64,000 nt of DNA from G965230615 sp965230615 (GCA_965230615.1 OZ246012.1:2976001-3040000); one strand, 5' to 3'; positions 50,912 through 60,152 are shown, counted from the first letter of the stretch. Numbers and translations are program-made. The notes: a model not told the origin generated them from the sequence alone.

Positions 50912-51865
50912 ATGAAAAGAATTATTTATGCAGGCACCCCTGAGTTTGCGGTGCCTGCTTTAGCGGCCTTAATCAATACCGAGCATCAGCTTGTTGCTGT
51001 CTATACACAGCCAGACAGGCCGGCTGGACGGGGGCGCAAGTTAACGGCCAGCCCGGTAAAACAACTGGCCCTGCAGCACGATATCCCCGTTGAGCAGCCC
51101 GTCAGCTTGCGTGATGTGCAAGCGCAGCAACACCTTATCAGCTATCAGGCCGATCTTATGGTGGTCGCTGCCTATGGTTTGATTTTGCCCTCGGCGATAT
51201 TAACCGCCCCTGCCTTAGGCTGCATCAATATCCATGCCTCACTACTGCCGCGTTGGCGTGGTGCAGCGCCAATACACCGGGCAATTCTTGCTGGTGATCA
51301 GCTAACGGGCATTACCTTAATGCAAATGGATCAGGGCTTGGATACCGGGGCCATGCTAGCCAGTAGCCGCATTCCGATTGATCCCGGGCAAACAGCAGCA
51401 ACACTGCACGATAGCTTGGCAGTATTAGGCGCTGAGCTATTGATCGAGCACTTGCCAGGCATACTCCAAGGCGAATTACTTGCTGAGGCACAAGATGAGG
51501 CTTTGGTGACCTATGCTGCCAAGCTGGAAAAAGCCGAAGCGACTATTGATTGGCAACACTCAGCAGAACAGATACAACGACAAGTGTGTGCTTTTAACCC
51601 TTGGCCGGTAGCACAAACTCAAATGAATGATAAAGTCCTACGCATATGGCAAGCGCATGCTTTGCCCGATACTAATAGCACTGCGTCTGCGGGTGAAGTC
51701 ATTGCATGTACTCCAGAGGGCGTTGATGTGGCGACGGGCGAAGGGGGCACTCTGCGTATTTTGCGTTTACAGTTGCCAGGGGGTAAACCATTGGCAGTGC
51801 GAGATTTTGTGAATGCACATAATTTACAGGGAACACAGCTGGGTCAGCCAGCGGATGCGACCTGA
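50912..51865 (+). CDS. fmt: Methionyl-tRNA formyltransferase
   Basis: 317 residues. Formylates initiator Met-tRNA using 10-formyl-THF. IIYAGTPEFAVPALAAL is the N-terminal Rossmann start and PRWRGAAPIHRAILAGD holds the formyl-transfer site with conserved Asn-His-Asp nearby (NIHASLLP). Its C-terminal OB domain ends with QLPGGKPLAVRDF. Next to def, as in most bacteria. Confidence 0.97.
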   Translation: MKRIIYAGTPEFAVPALAALINTEHQLVAVYTQPDRPAGRGRKLTASPVKQLALQHDIPVEQPVSLRDVQAQQHLISYQADLMVVAAYGLILPSAILTAPALGCINIHASLLPRWRGAAPIHRAILAGDQLTGITLMQMDQGLDTGAMLASSRIPIDPGQTAATLHDSLAVLGAELLIEHLPGILQGELLAEAQDEALVTYAAKLEKAEATIDWQHSAEQIQRQVCAFNPWPVAQTQMNDKVLRIWQAHALPDTNSTASAGEVIACTPEGVDVATGEGGTLRILRLQLPGGKPLAVRDFVNAHNLQGTQLGQPADAT

Positions 51866-51874
51866 TAACACCAT

Positions 51875-53206
51875 ATGAAAAACAACAATAAATCGCCTAT
51901 CAAAAACCAGCGCTTAGCGGTTATACGGCTTGTCCAATGCGTAATCAATGAGGGGGCTTCACTGTCCACTTGCTTACCACGTATTGTAAAGCAACTCGCC
52001 AAGCCGCAAGATAAAGCGCAGGTGCAAGCTTTGAGCTATGGTGTCTTACGCTACTATATCCGTTTGCAGGCCTTATTATCGTTCTTAATAGATAAGCCTC
52101 TTAAGGGGCGTGATCAGGATATCGAGTTTTTACTGTTATTAGGACTCTATCAGCTGTCGGCTTCGGGCAAGCCTGAATATGCTGTGGTATCGGAAACCGT
52201 TAATACCGCTGCTGCGCTGGGTAAAGTTTGGGCCAAGCGGCTGGTCAATGGTGTCTTACGTCGCTATCTGCGGGAGCAAGCCGCCTTAAGTCAACGTTTG
52301 CAGCAGGATATTCAGGCGCATCATGCGTGTCCGGCCTGGTTGTTGGAACGTTTGCAGCAAGATTGGCCACAGGCTTGGGAGCAATTACTGGTCGCCAACA
52401 ATCAGCAGGCACCGATGGTGTTGCGAGTGAATACAGCAAAAACCAGTCGAGATGATTATCTCGCGCACTTGCAAGCAGCTGAAATAATGGCCGAAGCCCT
52501 GCCTTACTCGACCACGGCTATTGAGTTGCAACAAGCCTGTGATGTGACAGCGCTACCGGCGTTTGATAAGGCTTGGGTATCGGTGCAGGATACGGCAGCG
52601 CAATATGCCGCACAGTTGTTGCAACCACAGGCAGGTGATCGAGTGTTAGATGCCTGTGCTGCGCCCGGCGGCAAAACGCTACATATATTAGAGCAACAAC
52701 CCGCTTTAAAGCAGCTCATTGCGGTGGATATTGATGCGGGTCGTTTAAAGCGCGTTGAAGATAATTTGGCACGCCTTGATTACCAAGGGGAGTGTGATAT
52801 TGTGCTGCAAGTCGCTGATATCAGCCAGGCAGAGCCGTGGTCGAATGGTAAATATTTCGATCGAATCTTGTTGGATGTGCCCTGCTCTGCCAGCGGTGTG
52901 ATTCGTCGTCATCCTGATATCAAGTTATTGCGCAGACCGGAAGATATTACTGCATTAGTGCAATTGCAGGCCAAAATCCTCAAGCATTTATGGTCGTTGT
53001 TAGCGCCAGGCGGTTTCTTGCTATATTGCACTTGCTCAGTATTTAAGGCCGAGAATGAGCGTCAGATTGCCACGTTTTTGCAAGCACAAGAGGATGCTGA
53101 ACAGGTTTCCCTGTCGTTGCCTTTAGGGCAGGCATGTGACTATGGCTGGCAGATATTAACAGGTGAGGCTGACGGCTTTTTTTACGCAGGGCTGCAAAAG
53201 CAATAA
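51875..53206 (+). CDS. rsmB: 16S rRNA (cytosine967-C5)-methyltransferase
   Basis: 443 residues. N-terminal NusB-like RNA-binding domain (residues 1-140), then the SAM-dependent methyltransferase: VLDACAAPGGKTLHILE (motif I), ILLDVPCSASGVIRRHPDIK (catalytic Cys region, PCSASG) and LLYCTCSVFKAENERQI (second Cys, motif VI). It starts 9 bp after the fmt stop. Confidence 0.97.
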   Translation: MKNNNKSPIKNQRLAVIRLVQCVINEGASLSTCLPRIVKQLAKPQDKAQVQALSYGVLRYYIRLQALLSFLIDKPLKGRDQDIEFLLLLGLYQLSASGKPEYAVVSETVNTAAALGKVWAKRLVNGVLRRYLREQAALSQRLQQDIQAHHACPAWLLERLQQDWPQAWEQLLVANNQQAPMVLRVNTAKTSRDDYLAHLQAAEIMAEALPYSTTAIELQQACDVTALPAFDKAWVSVQDTAAQYAAQLLQPQAGDRVLDACAAPGGKTLHILEQQPALKQLIAVDIDAGRLKRVEDNLARLDYQGECDIVLQVADISQAEPWSNGKYFDRILLDVPCSASGVIRRHPDIKLLRRPEDITALVQLQAKILKHLWSLLAPGGFLLYCTCSVFKAENERQIATFLQAQEDAEQVSLSLPLGQACDYGWQILTGEADGFFYAGLQKQ

Positions 53207-53229
53207 GGTGCTTTGCTGAGCTTTGTCGC

Positions 53230-53583
53230 TTAAGCGACTAGCTGGCCACGATAAACACGCTGCGCTGATTGAGAGCTATCATCTTTATGGCTGCGCCCAC
53301 TGGCATCAGGGGTTAGCATGTCTTGTGGAGCAACAGTCACATTCAGCTCTTTGCCACGACCTATTCGTTTCATTGCGCTTTTAATGCGTTTCATACCGAT
53401 TTCCTGACATAGCTTTTGCTGCAGCTCTTGCAGTTCGCTGTTATCAGGGTAGTCAGCCGCCGCAGATAACAATTGCAGTGCAGCATCATTACTGGAGAGA
53501 CTGATGTAGATATCATGGCCTTTCAAAAGCCTCGACATTACAGTCATTAAATATATCGCTCTTCCTGAGAGAACTAAGCCCAT
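53230..53583 (-). CDS. Hypothetical protein
   Basis: 117 residues, minus strand, convergent with rsmB. The start 53583 has TTGAGGTAAC 10 bases upstream. Starts at 53547 and 53538 are alternatives and would remove the hydrophobic first 12 residues. IYISLSSNDAALQLLSAAADYPDNSELQ (split) and a basic segment (MKRIKSAMKRIGRGK) are visible. No family recognised. Confidence 0.5.
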   Translation of the reverse strand: MGLVLSGRAIYLMTVMSRLLKGHDIYISLSSNDAALQLLSAAADYPDNSELQELQQKLCQEIGMKRIKSAMKRIGRGKELNVTVAPQDMLTPDASGRSHKDDSSQSAQRVYRGQLVA

Positions 53584-54048
53584 TATCTTGTTACCTCAAT
53601 ACTAGTTTGTTAGTCTGACACAACAAGCTCTACATTCATCGCAAAAAACCGCGTGGAATGTCGTAGCTGCTTGGTTTTAGGGGCTGGCGCGACCTTTCTG
53701 ACAGGGTCTCGCTGACGCATAATTGGTAGTACCAATTAATCTGCTGATTAAGCAGAACACATCCTTGTCATACAGCCAGATATTTTCATACCGTGTTTCA
53801 CAGTGAGAGGCTCGTTACAAAGCTGGCAGCAACTGATTTAGCATCACTGAGGGTCATACTAGCAATGCTTTGTTAAGGATGTGTTATTTAAGCGGATTGT
53901 TTATGCAATCGTTGCTAGTATTAAATAACCACTGAGGCGCAGAATTTATTATAATCATTGCTTAGCGAATATGGTTAAATCGCCGTTTTCGTGTAGGACA
54001 ATGCTGTAAGACACCAATGGAAAAACAGTTAAAGCATAGCCAACATAT
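53584..54048. other. Intergenic region dense in inverted repeats
   Basis: 465 bp upstream of trkA with four perfect dyads. They are AATTGGTA-G-TACCAATT (53721-53737), CTGCT/AGCAG (53741-53755), AACACATCCTT (53756-53766) / AAGGATGTGTT (53875-53885), and ATACTAGCAA (53856-53865) / TTGCTAGTAT (53912-53921). This density suggests a structured RNA or a trkA control region. No ORF is supported. Confidence 0.5.
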
Positions 54049-55422
54049 ATGAAAATAATTGTCTTGGGCGCGGGTGCCGTAGGCTCCTCGGTCGCTAATA
54101 TACTTTGTGATGAGGACAACGATGTCACCGTAGTTGATATCGATAATAATCGCTTGCGTGACTTACAAGATCGCCTGGATATCAAAACCGTTGCCGGTAT
54201 TGCCTCTTTGCCTTCGGTATTACGCCAGGCAGGTGGGGAAGATGCCGATATGATGATTGCGGTCACCTCCAGTGATGAGACCAATATGGTTGCCTGTCAG
54301 GTGGCTTATACTTTGTTTCGGATCCCCATTAAGGTCGCCCGAATTCGGGCGACGGACTACCAGGCCGAGCCGAAGCTATTCGATAGCTTAGCTACGCCAA
54401 TCGATGTACTGATTAGCCCGGAACAGCTGCTAACCGAGCATATTCAACGCTTGATTGAATATCAGGGAGCGTTGCAAGTACTGGATCTGGCCGATGGCAA
54501 ATTACAGCTGGTGGGTGTGAAAACCTATCCCGGTGCGCCATTGGTTGGGCATATGCTCAGAACATTGAAGCAGCATATGCCAGGTATACGCACCAAGGTG
54601 GTTGCCATCTATCGCCAGGGTAAGGCCATTATGCCGACCGGTGATACTGTGATAGAGGTGGGTGATGAAGTTTTTTTTCTGGCGACTAAAAAAGATATAC
54701 GCTCAGTATTGAGTGAGATGCGCCAGCTGGATAAGAGTGTTAAGCGTATTATGCTGGCCGGTGGTGGCAATATCGGGGCGCGCTTAGCCAAAGCCCTGGA
54801 GTCAAAATACCAGGTGAAACTGATAGAACGCGATAAAAGTAGAGTGCAGCAGCTCTCAGAAGAGCTGAACAAAACCATTGTATTGCATGGTGATGTTGCG
54901 GATGAAGAGCTACTGCATGAAGAGAATATCGATAAAATGGATATTTTCTGTGCCGTGACAAACAATGATGAGGCTAATATTCTGTCGTCTATGCTCGCCA
55001 AACGTATGGGGGCTGACAAAGTAATGTCAATTGTCACGCGACCTGCTTATGTAGACCTTATCGAAGGCGGCGATATTGATGTTGTCTTATCACCACGGCA
55101 GGTCACAATAGGCTCTTTATTAAGGCATGTACGTCGAGGGGATGTGGTTGCAGTGCATTCATTGCGCCGGGGGGCTGCAGAGTGTATTGAAGCGGTCGCA
55201 CACGGTGATGCCAGTACTTCTAAAGTGGTAGGGCGCTTTATTGATGAAATCAGTCTACCGGCGAACAGTAATGTTGGTGCGGTTGTGCGTGGCGATAAAG
55301 TTATGATACTTGAGCGCGGTGTGGTTATTGAACCGGATGATCACGTCATTATGTTTTTAGCTGATAAAAAGTGTCTGCCAGAGATTGAGCGCTTATTCCA
55401 GGTAGATGTTGGGTTTATTTAG
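54049..55422 (+). CDS. trkA: Trk system potassium uptake regulator TrkA
   Basis: 457 residues: two RCK halves, each with an NAD-binding fold (MKIIVLGAGAVGSSVANIL at 1 and KRIMLAGGGNIGARLAKAL near 230) and a TrkA_C domain. Peripheral subunit that gates TrkH in response to nucleotides. Downstream of rsmB as in Pseudomonas, and 75 bp before trkH. Confidence 0.96.
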   Translation: MKIIVLGAGAVGSSVANILCDEDNDVTVVDIDNNRLRDLQDRLDIKTVAGIASLPSVLRQAGGEDADMMIAVTSSDETNMVACQVAYTLFRIPIKVARIRATDYQAEPKLFDSLATPIDVLISPEQLLTEHIQRLIEYQGALQVLDLADGKLQLVGVKTYPGAPLVGHMLRTLKQHMPGIRTKVVAIYRQGKAIMPTGDTVIEVGDEVFFLATKKDIRSVLSEMRQLDKSVKRIMLAGGGNIGARLAKALESKYQVKLIERDKSRVQQLSEELNKTIVLHGDVADEELLHEENIDKMDIFCAVTNNDEANILSSMLAKRMGADKVMSIVTRPAYVDLIEGGDIDVVLSPRQVTIGSLLRHVRRGDVVAVHSLRRGAAECIEAVAHGDASTSKVVGRFIDEISLPANSNVGAVVRGDKVMILERGVVIEPDDHVIMFLADKKCLPEIERLFQVDVGFI

Positions 55423-55497
55423 TTGTGGGGACAATTAGCTGGGATGGCATGCATAATAAGCAGCAGCAACGACAGTATAGCGGTGAGGTGAGCAGAC

Positions 55498-56949
55498 GTG
55501 GAATTTAAAACGATTCAGCGTTTGTTCGGTATTTTATTGATTCTCTTTAGCATGGGCATGTTACCGCCTATGTTTATTTCGCTGATATATGCCGATGGCG
55601 CGATCTGGTCTTTTGTTTATGCGACCATTATTACCGTGTCCTGTGGTTTATTGCTTTGGTTGCCAGTACGCAGGCATAACAATGAATTGCGTTTGCGTGA
55701 TGGCTTTCTGGTCGTAGTAGTCTTTTGGAGCTTGCTGGGATTGGTGGGCTCGGTGCCACTGTATCTCTCGGAGTATACCCACTTAAGTTTCACCGATGCT
55801 TTGTTTGAATCAATATCTGGGCTGACGACAACCGGGGCAACGGTTATTGTTGGTCTTGACCGTCTGCCAGAGTCAATCTTGTTTTATCGTCAGATGCTGC
55901 AATGGGTGGGTGGCATGGGCATTATCGTATTGGCCGTTGCGATTTTGCCGATGTTGGGTATCGGTGGCATGCAGCTTTACCGTGCTGAAACACCAGGTCC
56001 GGTTAAAGATTCAAAGTTAACACCGCGGATCAATGAAACGGCGAAGGCGCTTTGGTATATCTATCTTGGGCTGACCTTAGCGTGTGCGGTGGCATATTGG
56101 TTGGCAGGTATGGATGCATTCGATGCTGCCGGTCACGCATTTTCAACAGTCGCCATAGGTGGCTTTTCGACACATGATGCCAGTATTGGCTATTATGATA
56201 GCCCAATCATTGAAGCTATCTGTATTGTGTTTATGCTCGTTGCCGGTGTGAACTTTGGTTTGCATTTTATGGCAGTGCGCCGCATGAGTTTGCGAGTGTA
56301 TTGGGCTGATGCTGAATTACGTGGCTACCTGACCATATTAGGGTTAACGGCGGTCGTGGCCGTGAGTTTCCTATGGGTGGCCGGCATTTCGGATACTGTC
56401 GGTGAAGCATTAAGGCATGGCATCTTTCAGGTTGTCTCAATTGGTACCACGACGGGCTTTACCACGACAGGCTATTATGACTGGCCTGGCTTTTTGCCTG
56501 TGCTGTTGATTTTTATCAGTTTTGTGGGTGGCTGTGCTGGCTCAACCGGCGGGGGTATGAAAGTGATTCGGGTCTTGCTCCTTATTAAGCAAGGCCTGCG
56601 CGAACTAAAACGTCTTTTGCATCCACGCGCGCAGTTGAATGTTAAAATTGGTAAAGTCCCATTGCCTGATAGAGTGATCGAAGCGGTCTGGGGTTTCTTT
56701 TCGGCGTATATCGCGATTTTTGTACTGATGCTGTTATTGCTTATGTTGGCCGGTATGGATCAGGTGTCCGCGTTTTCCGCCGTTGCTGCGTGTTTGAATA
56801 ACCTTGGGCCAGGTTTGGGTGAGGTTGGCAGTAGCTATGCCACCGTGGATGATTTTTCTAAGTGGGTGCTTTGTTTGGCAATGTTACTTGGTCGTTTAGA
56901 AATTTTCACCATGCTGGTGTTATTTACGCCGGAATTTTGGCGAGCATAG
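55498..56949 (+). CDS. trkH: Trk system potassium channel TrkH
   Basis: GTG 55498, 483 residues with about ten to twelve membrane helices. The four selectivity-filter-like P-loops are recognisable (SGLTTTGATVI, FSTVAIGGFSTHD, GTTTGFTTTGY, AACLNNLGPGLG). These conduct K+. Companion of TrkA in the preceding gene. GAGGTGAG lies a few bases upstream of the GTG start. A strong terminator follows. Confidence 0.96.
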   Translation: MEFKTIQRLFGILLILFSMGMLPPMFISLIYADGAIWSFVYATIITVSCGLLLWLPVRRHNNELRLRDGFLVVVVFWSLLGLVGSVPLYLSEYTHLSFTDALFESISGLTTTGATVIVGLDRLPESILFYRQMLQWVGGMGIIVLAVAILPMLGIGGMQLYRAETPGPVKDSKLTPRINETAKALWYIYLGLTLACAVAYWLAGMDAFDAAGHAFSTVAIGGFSTHDASIGYYDSPIIEAICIVFMLVAGVNFGLHFMAVRRMSLRVYWADAELRGYLTILGLTAVVAVSFLWVAGISDTVGEALRHGIFQVVSIGTTTGFTTTGYYDWPGFLPVLLIFISFVGGCAGSTGGGMKVIRVLLLIKQGLRELKRLLHPRAQLNVKIGKVPLPDRVIEAVWGFFSAYIAIFVLMLLLLMLAGMDQVSAFSAVAACLNNLGPGLGEVGSSYATVDDFSKWVLCLAMLLGRLEIFTMLVLFTPEFWRA

Positions 56950-56972
56950 ATTTTAGCGCAAGCTGAGTTTAG

Positions 56973-57003
56973 GATTGGGTTAGCTGTTTAAGCTAACCCA
57001 ATC
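56973..57003 (+). terminator. Strong hairpin after trkH
   Basis: GATTGGGTTAGCT (56973-56985) pairs perfectly with AGCTAACCCAATC (56991-57003) around a 5-base loop, between convergent genes. Confidence 0.75.
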
Positions 57004-57021
57004 ACATTTAGCATAAGGCGC

Positions 57022-57720
57022 TTATAGCATACCAGCTGACCATACGACTTTGCCGATAATATCCAGGCCATCCCGCTCATTGTCAGGAATATGTTGTTCG
57101 CGATAAGCTGGGTTATCACTCACAAGGTATAAGCCTTTATCAACCGATTGCTGTAGTCGTTTGGCCACCAGGTTTTGCGGGTCCAAGCGAACGACGTAAA
57201 TGGCATCACCATTGAACTTCTTCTGGCTAATATCCAGCATCAAAAGATCGCCATCTTTAATCGTCGGCGCCATTGCATCACCATGTGCCCGTAGTAAGCG
57301 TAAATTCTCCGGGTTCAAGCCAGCTTGCACCAGCCAGAAATGATTGAAGGTAAGCCGTCCCATACTACTTAATGGTTGGTTTTCGAGCTTATGGTCCTCC
57401 TCAGTGTACTCAGTGATCGGAATATACTCCTGACGACTGGAATATAAGCCTTGAAGATCGTTGATTTCTGATGAGATGCCAGTAGGGCCTTCGCCTAACA
57501 CCAGCCAGTCCAAATGGACTTGGCCGGATCGAGCGATTGCTGCTAATGGTTCAACAGTAGGCTGACTATCACCACCGATATAGCGGTAGAGCTGGGATTC
57601 GGAAATACCAATTGCACGGGCAAGGTTTTTCTTGCCACCGACTAGGTCTGCAATTTTGGAAATTCGATCACCAAGGCCAGCTAATGCTTGTAGAAGGTCT
57701 TGTTTTTCTTGCGTATTCAT
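57022..57720 (-). CDS. XRE/S24 regulator lacking the catalytic serine
   Basis: 232 residues. An N-terminal helix-turn-helix (GGKKNLARAIGISESQLYRYIGG, split) is followed by a peptidase S24/LexA-like domain from about residue 100. In LexA/CI-type relatives the nucleophile is the Ser of GDSM; here it is GDAM (Ala149), while the general-base Lys187 (VAKRLQ) is kept. If right, it cannot self-cleave in the usual way. No phage genes are nearby, so it is probably a chromosomal regulator. Confidence 0.85.
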   Translation of the reverse strand: MNTQEKQDLLQALAGLGDRISKIADLVGGKKNLARAIGISESQLYRYIGGDSQPTVEPLAAIARSGQVHLDWLVLGEGPTGISSEINDLQGLYSSRQEYIPITEYTEEDHKLENQPLSSMGRLTFNHFWLVQAGLNPENLRLLRAHGDAMAPTIKDGDLLMLDISQKKFNGDAIYVVRLDPQNLVAKRLQQSVDKGLYLVSDNPAYREQHIPDNERDGLDIIGKVVWSAGML

Positions 57721-57987
57721 AGAGTTGATTCTTGTATTTGTGGTTCACGGATTAAGGGTTTAGTTATTCATTTTTCCACCTAAGCACAAGATTTGCTGTC
57801 GATCCATGAGAGCATCTGCCCATCTTAAATCCCGTTAATTTGAGCGTGCATTAAATTTAAGCATAGCACTGACATGAAGGTCTTCAATGTAAAAGTTACA
57901 AGAAATAGCAGATAGGAGGGGTGGACATAGCGAAAAAGAGAGAGTTTTGGGACATAGTTAGCATTTACAGGGCATCAAGTTTAGTGG
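57721..57987. other. Intergenic, between S24 regulator and sRNA copy 1
   Basis: Presumably the promoter of the S24 regulator and spacing after the first sRNA terminator. No gene is supported. Confidence 0.35.
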
Positions 57988-58160
57988 TAAAAAGCCCCGA
58001 CGATAGTCTGTCGGGGCTTCCAAATAACCATCCTGGCTATTTAGGTGACGTTGAGCATCCTTAATTGCATCCTGCAAAGCTCATCCCTGGCTCATGCCTC
58101 GCATCCAGCAAGGCTCCTGGTTCATCCTTGAAACTAGTCTTCCATGTACTAAGTCCCTTT
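57988..58160 (-). ncRNA. CsrB/RsmZ-type small RNA, copy 1
   Basis: On the minus strand about 170 nt hold at least eight GGA motifs (AAGGGA, ATGGAA, CAAGGATG, CCAGGAG, CTGGATG, CAGGGATG, CAGGATG, AAGGATG, CCAGGATGG). The CAGGATG form is the classic CsrA/RsmA-binding element. It ends in a terminator hairpin, AAGCCCCGAC / GTCGGGGCTT, followed by TTTTT. A GacA-like palindrome lies upstream (58220-58237). The RNA should sequester CsrA/RsmA. Start and end are estimates; the start is taken just after a CTCTAG -10-like element. Confidence 0.8.
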
Positions 58161-58219
58161 AGGTGCGACTAGAGTCTCACTTTGCATGCAGCAGCAATAG
58201 CTCATCAATCTGAAGAAAA

Positions 58220-58237
58220 TGTAGGATTTGGATTACA
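58220..58237 (-). promoter_or_regulatory. GacA-type box of sRNA copy 1
   Basis: Minus strand TGTAAT-N6-CCTACA, near the TGTAAG-N6-CTTACA consensus for GacA/UvrY, about 60 bp upstream of the -10-like element. Confidence 0.65.
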
Positions 58238-58354
58238 AACTAAGTAGAGTTATGTAGGGTGATTAAAAAATGATATGTGTGTTTAATTATTGAATGATTA
58301 GTCATCAAATAGGGGGGAAAACATAGATATGAGAGTCATAAACAGGTCGAATAT

Positions 58355-58528
58355 AAAAAGCCCCGGCAAGGAGATTACCGGGGCTTTATAAATAACCATC
58401 CTGGCTATTTAGGTGACGTTGAGCATCCTTTTGCTTCCTGCAAAGCTCATCCCTGGCTAATACCTTGTATCCATCAAGGTTCCTGGTTCTTCCTTAAATC
58501 AAACCATCCTTGAATTAAATCCCTTTAA
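58355..58528 (-). ncRNA. CsrB/RsmZ-type small RNA, copy 2
   Basis: Paralogue of copy 1, 367 bp upstream, with the same order of blocks: AAAGTGAGA, AAGGGA, GGATG/GGAA motifs, the CAGGGATGAGCTTTGCAGGA block (20 bases), GCTCAACGTCACCTAAATAGCC, split, and CAGGATGG before the terminator. The terminator is CCGGTAATCTCC-type with AAAGCCCCGG / CCGGGGCTTT and TTTTTA. The stem sequences differ from copy 1 while pairing is kept. Transcription start estimated after CTATAG (58533-58538). Confidence 0.82.
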
Positions 58529-58585
58529 GCTGCTATAGGATCTCACTTTATGGTTTTTGGCAATATCATTGAAAGCTGAAGAAAG

Positions 58586-58603
58586 TGTAGGATTTGTCCT
58601 ACA
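58586..58603 (-). promoter_or_regulatory. GacA-type box of sRNA copy 2
   Basis: TGTAGG-N6-CCTACA is a perfect 6-6-6 palindrome matching the GacA/UvrY upstream activating sequence layout. A further CCTACA half-site lies nearby on the same side (minus-strand GTCCTACAG near 58610-58617). Confidence 0.75.
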
Positions 58604-58679
58604 AATTTCGCACTTGTCTGTAGGACTTTTATTTCTTGAAAAATAGGGCATGATAGTGCCTTAACTAAAGTGGACGGCT

Positions 58680-59639
58680 ATGGCAACACAAACAACCCTA
58701 TACCCAGCAATTCGGCCACATCGCCACTTCCATATGGATGCTGGCCAAGGGCATAAAATCTATGTAGAACAAGCAGGCAATGCTGATGGTATCCCCGTGC
58801 TATTTTTGCATGGTGGGCCTGGCGGTGGCATAAGCGCATATCACCGGCAGTTCTTTGACCCGAATAAATACCATATTATCTTATTTGACCAGCGTGGCTG
58901 CGGAAAATCAACACCGCATGCGACATTGGAACACAATACAACCGCTGATTTATTGGCTGATATTGAACAACTCAGGCAGCTGTTGGATATTGATCGCTGG
59001 GTTTTATTTGGCGGCTCTTGGGGCTCAACATTAGCCCTTATCTATGCACAGGCGTATCCAGAGCAGGTGCTGGGGTTAATTTTGCGGGGTATCTTTCTGT
59101 GTCGGCAGCAGGATATCAATTGGTTTTACCAATTTGGCGCTAGTGAGTTATATCCAGATGAATGGCAGCATTTTTTAAAGCCGTTGCCAGAAGCTAAAAG
59201 GCAGTCGATCGTGCAGGCTTATTATGACATTTTAACCGGCCAGGATGAAGTGATGCGTATGGCGGCAGCGAAAGCCTGGTCGGTATGGGAAGGTAGCACA
59301 GCAAGTCTGCAGCATGACCCGGATTTACGGGCTTACTTTGCGGACCCTTATGTTGCCTTGGCGATGGCACGCATAGAGTGTCACTACTTTATTCATAACT
59401 GCTTTATTGCTGAGAATCAGATTATTGAGCAAGCACAGCAACTGGCTGATATCCCGGGCATTATTGTACACGGGCGGCATGATGTGATTTGCCCATTGAG
59501 TCAGGCTTGGGCATTGCATAGCGCTTGGCCGCAAGCCGATTTCCGTATTATTGAGAATGCGGGCCATGCAGCCAGTGATCCGCCAATTACCGCCGCCTTA
59601 GTGCAGGCGACGCAGAAAATGTTGGATTTAATCAATTGA
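58680..59639 (+). CDS. pip: Prolyl iminopeptidase
   Basis: 319 residues, alpha/beta hydrolase. Cleaves N-terminal Pro from peptides. FLHGGPGGGISAYHRQFFDP is the HGGPG oxyanion motif, FGGSWGSTLALIYAQAYP has the nucleophile Ser (GGSWGS), and the Asp/His are near HGRHDVICPL and ENAGHAAS. It diverges from the sRNA copy 2 promoter. It overlaps the dtd start by 4 bases. Confidence 0.93.
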   Translation: MATQTTLYPAIRPHRHFHMDAGQGHKIYVEQAGNADGIPVLFLHGGPGGGISAYHRQFFDPNKYHIILFDQRGCGKSTPHATLEHNTTADLLADIEQLRQLLDIDRWVLFGGSWGSTLALIYAQAYPEQVLGLILRGIFLCRQQDINWFYQFGASELYPDEWQHFLKPLPEAKRQSIVQAYYDILTGQDEVMRMAAAKAWSVWEGSTASLQHDPDLRAYFADPYVALAMARIECHYFIHNCFIAENQIIEQAQQLADIPGIIVHGRHDVICPLSQAWALHSAWPQADFRIIENAGHAASDPPITAALVQATQKMLDLIN

Positions 59640-60076
59640 TTGCCCTGTTGCAACGTGTGCGAGAAGCCACTGTGGATATTGACGGTGAAAGAGTGGCGCA
59701 GATTGGGCAGGGCTTATTGGTATTGCTTGGTGTTGAGCATGCAGATACTGAAGGTACAGCGCAACGTGCTGCAGAGCGTATAGTGGCTTACCGTGTGTTC
59801 AGTGATGCCGATGATAAAATGAACCTCAGCCTGCAGGATATTCAGGGTGGCTTGCTGCTGGTACCACAATTTACCCTGGCGGCAGATACCAAGAAAGGCT
59901 TGCGGCCCAGCTTCCACTCTGCGGCAGCACCATCGCAAGGCAGTGCTTTGTTTGATGCTGTTGTTGGACATGCGCGTGGCTTGGGGCTGGGCGCAGTAGA
60001 GACCGGTAGTTTCGGTGCTGATATGCAGGTTAGTTTGGTGAACGATGGTCCGGTAACATTTCATCTGCGTTTCTAA
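59636..60076 (+). CDS. dtd: D-aminoacyl-tRNA deacylase
   Basis: 146 residues, TTG start overlapping the pip stop (TTGA). Hydrolyses D-amino acids wrongly attached to tRNA. The start MIALLQRVREATVDIDGERV, PQFTLAADTKKGLRPSF and the C-terminal NDGPVTFHL (GPVTF motif) are DTD signatures. Translationally coupled to pip. Confidence 0.95.
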   Translation: MIALLQRVREATVDIDGERVAQIGQGLLVLLGVEHADTEGTAQRAAERIVAYRVFSDADDKMNLSLQDIQGGLLLVPQFTLAADTKKGLRPSFHSAAAPSQGSALFDAVVGHARGLGLGAVETGSFGADMQVSLVNDGPVTFHLRF

Positions 60077-60135
60077 TCAGGAAAGGCCTAACCCTGTACC
60101 AGGGTTGCGCCATTAAAGCGCGGAAAGACATTTTT

Positions 60136-60152
60136 TGCACCAACTTGGCGCT
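60136..60152 (+). promoter_or_regulatory. NtrC site upstream of amt
   Basis: TGCACCA-N3-TGGCGCT matches the 17-bp NtrC consensus TGCACCA-N3-TGGTGCA at 12 of 14 positions. It is centred about 70 bp before the -12 region of the sigma-54 promoter. Confidence 0.65.

Noticed and set aside
57022..58679. Prophage around the S24 regulator
   Set aside because: No integrase, terminase, capsid or lysis genes are near it.
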